Positions 57,111-64,000 of a stretch of 64,000 nt of DNA are shown one piece after another (the stretch's first letter is position 1; the number at the start of each line of letters is the position of its first letter). The DNA is from Chlamydomonas reinhardtii (Eukaryota > Chlorophyta > Chlorophyceae > Chlamydomonadales > Chlamydomonadaceae): NCBI RefSeq assembly GCF_000002595.2, contig NC_057010.1, positions 2,598,721-2,662,720 on the forward strand, read 5' to 3'. Position numbers and translations under genes: made by a program. The notes under the pieces were generated by a model. It ran no database searches and had not been told where the DNA came from. It saw only the letters and a list, made by a program, of their open reading frames with translations.

Positions 57111-58832
57111 ATGCGCGCGAGAGGCCGTCCGCCAAGGGCTCAGTCGTGCGCAAACCACCATAGCGCTGGGACCAGGCGGATAGGCGTCGCGGCAGTAGGC
57201 ACAAACACCGCGCTAAATGCCGCGCGGATAGCCCGGCGAGGCGCTGTGGAGGTCTGCGCGCACGGTATGCCTCCCGCGCGGAGACGCGGGCCGGCCCCTC
57301 GTCACTCGGCCCTTGTCGGAGACTTGGTTACGGCACTTGCGCTGCCGGCCGATCCCGCTGCGGATGACCTGGCGCGCTGGACAAGGAACCTTGATGTGCT
57401 CAGCGACGTCGCGGGCGCCGGGGGGCGGGAGCGCGTGCGCAAGGCCGTCCTGGCCAACCCGTCCCTTCTGGCTGCGGACCTGGAGCTGTGGTGAGTCGCT
57501 CGGGGGCCAGGCACCTGACACACCCTGAAAGATGGAGGGGTGGTGGTGGTGACCCGAGGAGACGCTGGGAAGACGCTAGCTCTGCTACCGCACACGGTCA
57601 GGCAGGGTTGTGGCTCAGCGACTCAACACGCCTTGGGCTGCAAGCCGCACCCGCCTTGCCCTCAGAACGAGGGCCCAGCCTGCAGCGTGCCTCCCTCACT
57701 CCCTTGCACCCCACCGCCCTGCGCGCTGTCCCGCATGGCCCCACGGTGCTGCCGCTATAACTCCCCAGGCACACCTTCTTTGTGGCGGGGTTCGGTCTGC
57801 CGCCCGACTCGTTCGCCAAGCTGGCCGCGGACTGCCCGGCATTGCTGACGCACGGGGACGTGTGGACGGCCGGATGCAGCATGCTGTTCTTCAAGGTGTG
57901 CCAAGAAAACCGGTGTGTGCTCTTGTTGGAGGGACAGCAGAGGCGATGGAGCCAACCGGCACGTGTGCAGCGCTGGCCACTGCTCGGTTATAGCGTCGTC
58001 CGTGCTTCCGTGCCCGCGCAGAGCATGGGCTGGCGGAACAAGGACATTGCGCAGCGCATCATCGGTGCGTGTGCGTGTGCGCGCGCGTGCGTGTGCGTGT
58101 GTTAAAGAGCACAAGGAAAACGTTGCGCAAAGACAGTGTATGCGATGCAGCAAAGCGACGGTTTACGGATGTTACCTGAAGTTACCGCGCATACCTGCTG
58201 CGGTGAGCCGCCGGTCTTACCAACCGGAAATCGCGCAACCCCCGCTACTCTAACCTCGAGGGGGGATTAGTGTCCACACGCTCTCAAGGGTGCAAACCCA
58301 TGCATGTGCTCACGGTACCGTGAGGCCCAGGCACTCCTACAAATCCTAGCTCCGCGTCGCTACTCCTGGCCGCTAAGTCCAAGCTCCCGCCCAATCCTCG
58401 ATGAAATTCTCACCTACGAGCGAATAAGAAAACAACAGAGCACAGGGCGGCAGCAGGGGAGTGTCACGAACAAGAGCGAAGGAACATGTTAGCGCGGCGG
58501 CGCGCGACGAGCAAGAGCAAACACGCAGCCCAGTCCCAGCCCAATTAACTATACTAGGGGTTGCGCGATTTAGGAAAGAGACGGAGGGTGGGCGACCACG
58601 AGCAAGTAAACAGGCGGGGGACGGCATGGGCGCATGCATGACGGCAAATGCAAATGGGGTGTCAGCACCACGGGCTGGCGGGGGAAAACCCCCGCTCCCC
58701 ACTCCATGGTGTGACGGAGGCGGCACACGCTAGGTACTCCCCTCATGCGGCCATGTAGCACCAGGTCCAAGTACACGCACAGCTTATGGGGACGTCGATG
58801 CCGCGGGGCAGCGGCATGGGGAGGGTGGGCCC

Positions 58833-58891
<59 letters not shown>

Positions 58892-58901
58892 CGTGTGTGT
58901 G

Positions 58902-58981
<80 letters not shown>

Positions 58982-59828
58982 GGTGCTTGTGTGTTGGGGG
59001 GGTTGCGCCAGCAGTGCAGCGCAGTTGGGCGGCACGCCGCATGGCCCGGTCGCCCAGTGCTGTGCTGCGCTGTGCTGCACCTGGTGTCCTGCCCAACACA
59101 GCTCTGGCTCCCTCTCCGCGCTGTGCCATGCCTACGAACTCTTCGCCACCGCCCCATTCCTGGCTGCCCCTCCACCCTTACAAGCTGGCCCCGCCTCCTG
59201 CCTCCTGATCAGTCCTTGCCACCGCCGTCCCCACATCCTCCGCCGCCGCTCCCCGCTCAACCCCTCCCCCTGCAGGGTACTACCCTCAGCTGCTGCTGCT
59301 GGACCGGTGCCGCGACATCGACCCGGTGGTCCGCTTCCTGGAGCGCCTGGACTGCCGCGGCGACAACCTCAGGCTGCTGGTGTGGGAGGTGAGGAAGGAA
59401 GAGCGCCTCTGGGGGGGCAGGAAGCCTGGCAGGCGGGTGGCAGCCAGGCGGGTAAGGGCATGGTAGGGGAATGGCAGCGCTTGAGACATAGGGTGTGGAA
59501 GCACCCAAGCAGGCAGTAGCGAGCCGGGGAACTCGAAGGCCGTTGGGTGAGTTGTCCATCCGTGCCACGGCCTGACAGCGCGGGCGCACGCACACTTATC
59601 GAGGGTGGTAACCGCCCTACCGTACTACTACGCCCGCGCGTGCAGTACCCTCGTATCTTCGACAAGGATTACAGGCGCCACGTTCGCAAGTTCCAGTACC
59701 TGGGCGTGTACGGACTCAGCCTGCAGGCCAAGGCGGTGGTGGCGGCGGAGGCGGAGGCTGATGGCGGTGACTCGGCCTCGCCGCCAGCTCGTGGAGGCAC
59801 TAGCCCGGTGGCCCCCGAGTGGATCTGA
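57111..59828 (+). CDS. mTERF-family protein (short), probably organellar
   Basis: Five phase-consistent exons (57111-57490, 57769-57895, 58022-58064, 59276-59388, 59646-59828) give 281 residues from the ATG at 57111; the ATG at 56907 would add 68. mTERF proteins are helical-repeat nucleic-acid-binding factors that act in mitochondrial or plastid transcription, splicing or ribosome assembly. Repeat-like segments are [20 protein letters not shown] with [24 protein letters not shown], and a C-terminal [20 protein letters not shown] followed by YLGVYGLS, a typical final mTERF repeat. The N-terminus is Arg/Ala-rich, suiting organelle import. The protein is short for the family, with perhaps three to four repeats visible. 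Intron 3 (58065-59275) is unusually long and holds repeats. Confidence 0.78.
58099..58138 (+). repeat. 40-bp shared intron motif, copy 2
   Basis: Matches 49152-49190 with one extra A and a changed tetramer. It lies 35 nt after the exon 3 donor of the mTERF gene. Confidence 0.7.
58228..58571. mobile_element. Candidate MITE-like element with 15-bp terminal inverted repeats
   Basis: AAATCGCGCAACCCC at 58228-58242 is the exact reverse complement of 58557-58571, bounding 344 bp with no coding capacity. The whole unit sits inside mTERF intron 3. No clear target-site duplication is visible at its edges, so the call as a small non-autonomous DNA transposon is tentative. Confidence 0.45.
58837..58980 (+). 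repeat. (GT)n microsatellite in mTERF intron 3
   Basis: About 140 bp of GT with a few GC interruptions, GU-rich in transcript sense, about 300 nt upstream of the exon 4 acceptor. It generates spurious Cys-Val and Thr-His frames. Confidence 0.95.
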
Positions 59829-60784
59829 CATCAGCTTACTTGCCAAGCCCGTGGAAGTGCCTGATTGGGGCTGCCAACAGTCCGTCACGTAGCGGATGGC
59901 AACCTGCAGAGCTTGGCTGCGTATGTCTGGGTGATCCGGTATAGCTGTGTAGATAGGGCCTGGGGGTCCATCGAGCGGGGAAGCCATGCGCAACGTGTAC
60001 CCTACGCTGTTATTGTTTGCGCATGGTCCGTGTACATTACTGATTGGTTGGAACTCTCCACCTGATCGCTTTGTGTATGTTTACTTTTGAGTACCGTGGT
60101 TTTGACCCCTGCTATCTGAGCGTATGATTTGGGTACTGTCGAGGACCCGCGTGCAAAGGGGGTGCGTGCCTGTCGTTCATTACCGGCGGCACTATTAGGA
60201 GGACTTAGCGCTTTGTCATTTCATGGCTTGCAATGTAGGATTTGCAGAATACATGGCCAAGATTCTGGGTACCATCTTCCGGCCGCGGAGGGCGGGGGTC
60301 GGCAGAAGGCACATGCGCCCGCAACGGTAAAGCAAATCCAGTACACCCGCCGCCTTGCCTACAGCATGCATCAGTGTATTGGCAGGCGACATCAGAGTCT
60401 AAGAAGGCGGGGGGGTCATCCTCATAAGCAACGAATCGTGCACGGCCGCACGTCACAAAACAGGACCCCACTGTCGGCCTTGAACCCTTCGGCTCCGCAG
60501 GGGCGTCCATACAATCCGTGGAAACACGTTACAGGACCGGTGTCTGCCTCTGCGGCCGTTAGCCCTTTAGCCCACGCAGGTGCCATACCCACGTGCCATA
60601 CCTGATTGTAACCAGTTTTGGGCACTCCTGCTCTGCACAATACCCTGTCTAGTTCACATGCCGCGCATGCTCCTTATCCAGCATTGATCTTAACACGCGG
60701 CCTCTGGTTGAGAAGTGCACCCACGCAAACCGAACAGTACAATTACGACCATCAGCAAAGCATGCCTCCATCGCCAATCATCAA
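59829..60784. other. Convergent spacer mTERF / FAP91
   Basis: No exon is supported. A plus-strand TGTAA at 60607-60611 could end the mTERF transcript and a minus-strand TGTAA at 60529-60533 the FAP91 transcript. If both are used, the two 3' UTRs overlap by about 80 bp. Confidence 0.5.
60529..60533 (-). terminator. TGTAA poly(A) signal of FAP91
   Basis: First TGTAA in FAP91 sense, about 255 nt after the stop. Confidence 0.5.
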
Positions 60785-63700
60785 TTACTCCGCCGCCTCG
60801 CCCTCGCCGGCTTCACCTTCGCCCTCTGCAAGCTCACCTCCTGGCCCGGCCTCACCCGCCGCGGCCCCGCCCTGCCCCTCGCCTTCCCGGAAGCCCTCCT
60901 CCTCGCCGCCTAACCGTGCCTCCGCCTCAGCGCCATTTTCCGCCTCTGCCTCAGCACCCGCCTCCGCCTCTGCCTCCGCCTCAGGACCTGGTTCTGCCTG
61001 GGCCCCTGCCTCCGTCTCCGCTTCGGCGTCCCCCTCAGCCCCTGCCCCAACGCTTGCTTCTGCCCCAGCGCTTGCCTCCGCCTCCGCCTCCACGCCCGCC
61101 TCCGCCTCCGCCTCAGCACCCGCCTGGGCGCTTGCCTCCGCCTCGGCGCCCGCCTCCGCTTCCGCTTCCGCTTCCGCCTCCGCCTCGGCATCGGCCTCCA
61201 GCTGCTGCTCGCCCTCGCGGCTACCGCCCACCGCCAGCGACGGCTCTCCACCCAGCATGGCTGCAGACGCCTCGCCCTGGGCAGCCGCGCCGCCGTCGCC
61301 CTCGGCGAAGCCGCCACCTGCCAGACTGAACTCCGCCTCTGCCGCGGGGTCCGCGGGCGCGCCTTCGCCCTCAGGCTGCGGCTCGCCCTCCGCCCCCTCC
61401 TCTTGTGCCTCCGGCTCCAAGTCGGCCTCGACCTCCGGCGCTGGCCCAGCCTCGCTCTGCTCAACGCCCTCGCCCTCACCCTCAGCCGCAGCCGCCGCCT
61501 CGCCCTCTGGCCGGACCTCCGTCAGCGTCGGCTCATGCGCCATCCGCGCTGCCACCGCCTGCGCCACGCCCGGCAGCGCCTTGACACTGGGCCACAGCTC
61601 CTGCTCCTCCTGCTGCTGCGCCTCCGCCGCGGACGCCTCCGCCGCCGCCTCGCCCTGTCCACCGAAGTTGGCCGAAGGCTCCGGTGCCACCACCAGCACG
61701 TCACCGGCGCCCTCCTCGCTGCTGCGGCCCTTTAGCCGGCCGACGCGCTTGCGCGCGATCATGCCACGGCCAAAGGCCTGGATTTTAATCACCGCCGCCT
61801 CCTGCTCCGCCGTGTACTGGTCCTGGAACGCGTCGGGGTTCACGGCCGCAGTGGGCGGCGGCGCGCGCGAGGCGCCGCCGCGGGCGCTGCCGCCGTCGCT
61901 GCGCCCCTCGCTGTTGGGCTCAGAGCGGCCGCTGGCCAGCCGCGTGCCCTCGCTGGCGGCGCTTGTGGCGACCAGCGCGGCCGCCGTGGCGAGCTGCTCC
62001 TCCAGCTCGGTGCGCATGGCGGCGGCCCGCTTGCGCGCGATGCGGCCGCGCTGCGCCGCCTGGATGCGCGTGACTGCGGCCACGTGGTGGTCGTCGTAGT
62101 CAGCCAGGTCCAGGGCGCCCGAGGAGGACGACGGCTGCGGCTGCGGCTGCGGCTCCTGCTGGTCCTGGTTCTCGGCCAGGGCGGGCAGCGGCGCCGCGGG
62201 CTCTGGCGAGGCCGACGGCGCGCCCGCGAAGCCCTCGTTGCCGGCCTGGCTTGCGCGCAGCTGGCGCACGCGCTTGCGCGCCAGGTGGCCGCGGATGGCG
62301 GCCTGGCAGGTGACCACCTTGGCCTCGTCGCCGTTGGCCATGATGTTGCGCAGCATCTCGCCGCGGGCGCGCATGGCCGCCACCTCCTTGCGCGCCTTGT
62401 GGCCCTTGAAGGCGGCCTGGATGCGCACCGCCGCCTCCTCCGCCTCCTCCGGGCTGATGCCCAGCGCCTCCAGGTTCAGCGCCGCCGCGCGCGCCGGTGC
62501 CGCAGCCGCAGCCACCGCGCCCGCGTACGCCTCCTCTGCGGCGGAGGCGGCGGCTTCCGCCGCCGCCGCGGCCTCAGCCGCGGACTCGGCGGCGCCTTCG
62601 GCGCCGCCGTCCTCAGCGGCCGCTGCTGCTGCCGCTGCAGCTGCCGCGGCTGCCGCCGCCTCCGCCATGGCGGTCGCGGCCGCCTCCTCCGCCTCAGCCC
62701 GGGCGGAGGCGTTGATGTCGGCGGCGGCGGCCGCGACGGCGGCGGCTGTGGCGTGCGCGCGTGACACATCCAGCCCCGCCAGCAGCGTCTCGCGGCGCTC
62801 GGGGTCGGTCTCCGCCAGGATGGCCGCCACCTCCGCCACCGCGCTGCCCACCAGCGCGTCGATGCGCAGCGTGGCAGTGTCGCGGTGCTCGGGCCGCCGG
62901 ATGGGCTGGCCTGCGGGGGCAGAAGCACAGGGTCGCACAGTAGTGTGAGTGCGGTGCCGGTATCGCCAAGCTTGAGCCTGTCATGCTGAGAGCTATGGTA
63001 TTCGCCCTGGCGAACGACAACATTGGTCTAGCCCTAGCCCGCAAGCTCAGTTACCATCCCCCGGCATAGCCAAATGCTCACCGTCGATCTTGGTGCCGTC
63101 GGCGCTGACCACCTCCTCGAGCCGCAGCTCGTCAATCAGCTCCTGCCGCCGCACCCGGCCCTCGTACATGATGTTCTGCGCCGCGCGGCCGCGCAGCAGC
63201 CGCTGCAGCAGCACCACCGCCGCGTGCTGCGGCGCCGTCACCGCCGGCGGCTGCGGCAGCTCGGGCGTGGGCGGCCGCTCAATCGCACGCACCACGCGCC
63301 GCGACGGCGAGCCCGACACGCCGCTGGCGAGCGGGCCCATCGCGCTGGCAGCCGCGGTGCTGGGGCCGCCAAGTAGCGCCATGGAGGCGCCGCCGGGGGC
63401 CGCGCCGCCGGCGCTGCCGCCGGCTCCGAGCGTGCCCTTGCCCACAGTGCTTGTGGCGCGGCCCAGCGTGCCGTTGCCCATGCCCGCGCCGCCGTCGTCC
63501 TGCAGGGGCGCGGGCCAGCAGTCGCCGAAGCCGCGGCCGGCAGTGCCCTTGGCCGTGTCGAGCAGGTCATTGATGGCTTTGAGGTCGCGCTGCACCGCCG
63601 CCTCCTTGCGCTGGTGGTAGTCCAGGCGCGCGGGCTTCTGCGGCGCCGCCACGCGCGGGTTGAGCAGACGCGAGGGCAGGAAGGACTCCAGGTCCACCAC

Positions 63701-64000
63701 GCCCTGAAGAGAGGAGGGAGCGCACACATGGCGGATGAGGTCAGTGACAGGTGCTGGTGGTGGCTACGTGGGTAAGGGCGCTATCAACTTGGGTTCCAAA
63801 TCACATCTCACCTCGCTACAGCTCTATGCCTCACACACATCTGCCCACTCCCGAAATGCCCAACACCATCTCGTTTGCCGCCCGCACGCCCCCACCCCAC
63901 CTTGAGCGTGACGGGCGCGTAGCCCTCCGTCTCGATCTCCTTCCCTAGCGGCTTGCTCTCCGGGAAGCGGCCCTCGCGCTGCAGCGGTGCGTACGTGCCG
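60785..64000 (-). CDS. FAP91: CFAP91/FAP91 (MAATS1, CaM-IP2), C-terminal part; 5' exons outside window
   Basis: Three exons are visible on the minus strand: 63901-64000 (partial), 63082-63703 and 60785-62910. The first two match the CFAP91/MAATS1 core: [20 protein letters not shown] against human [20 protein letters not shown], and [20 protein letters not shown] then RQELIDELR against [20 protein letters not shown] then RLELIQELR. FAP91 belongs to the calmodulin- and spoke-associated complex at the base of radial spokes and binds calmodulin. The last exon carries four IQ-like motifs ([62 protein letters not shown]), consistent with calmodulin binding, then about 400 residues of Ala/Glu/Gly low complexity. 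The N-terminal half lies to the right of the window. Confidence 0.92.
60800..61200 (-). repeat. Ala/Glu codon repeat in the FAP91 tail
   Basis: Imperfect GCCTCCGCCTCGGC-type hexamer repeats encode alternating Glu-Ala with Gly in the FAP91 C-terminus. The opposite strand gives Ser/Ala/Pro frames that are artefacts. Confidence 0.85.

Noticed and set aside
58743-59129. Open frames of Thr-His or Cys-Val repeats around the GT microsatellite
   Set aside because: Pure translation of a dinucleotide repeat inside an mTERF intron; the same holds for the CA tract at 54158-54246.
60618-62099. Plus-strand Ser/Ala/Pro frame of almost 500 codons
   Set aside because: Antisense shadow of the FAP91 Glu/Ala tail; the sense strand has IQ motifs, correct phase and a family match.

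Overview
The window is nuclear DNA of a volvocine green alga, almost certainly Chlamydomonas reinhardtii or a very close relative. The exon-assembled radial spoke protein RSP9 (269 residues) and photosystem I subunit PsaH (130 residues) look like the C. reinhardtii proteins as I remember them. The DNA is GC-rich, genes are packed with short GT-AG introns, proteins carry long Ala/Gly/Glu/Ser low-complexity inserts, and green-algal TGTAA poly(A) signals sit downstream of several stops. I joined exons by hand using splice sites and reading-frame phase. In the multi-exon models given here every junction keeps the frame, which is my main support for them.

Layout, left to right. 1-6659 (-): STT3, catalytic subunit of oligosaccharyltransferase, running off the left edge. 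7062-11082 (+): YqaJ/lambda-exonuclease-type PD-(D/E)XK nuclease protein. 11790-13526 (-): RSP9. 15274-16435 (+): PSAH. 16.4-19.85 kb: repeat-rich intergenic DNA. 19855-21294 (-): two-RRM Musashi/hnRNP-like protein. 21.3-22.9 kb: more repeats. 22975-29484 (-): large octotricopeptide-repeat (OPR) protein. 30286-37306 (+): Shaker-like voltage-gated K+ channel with a very long C-terminal tail. 38251-39669 (+): mitochondrial ribosomal protein uL24m. 39.7-42.3 kb: intergenic. 42274-45558 (-): protein with two tandem SpoVS-like domains. 46416-50425 (+): Ala-rich TPR-like protein. 51165-56730 (-): GDA1/CD39 apyrase with a membrane segment at each end. 57111-59828 (+): short mTERF-family protein. 60785-64000 (-): C-terminal part of CFAP91/FAP91, running off the right edge.

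The genes are not an operon and mostly do unrelated housekeeping, organelle and ciliary jobs. Two themes recur. RSP9 (spoke head) and FAP91 (spoke base, calmodulin- and spoke-associated complex) act in the same axonemal structure. The OPR, mTERF, uL24m and PsaH proteins serve organelle gene expression or photosynthesis. Several neighbours are divergent pairs with short shared promoter regions (STT3/YqaJ, OPR/K+ channel, SpoVS/TPR, apyrase/mTERF).

The most unusual items are the tandem SpoVS protein (a bacterial sporulation-type domain in a eukaryote), the YqaJ nuclease, GU repeats bracketing two apyrase exons, a GC-AG intron in PSAH, and several short dispersed repeats, including a 344-bp element with 15-bp inverted ends in an mTERF intron.
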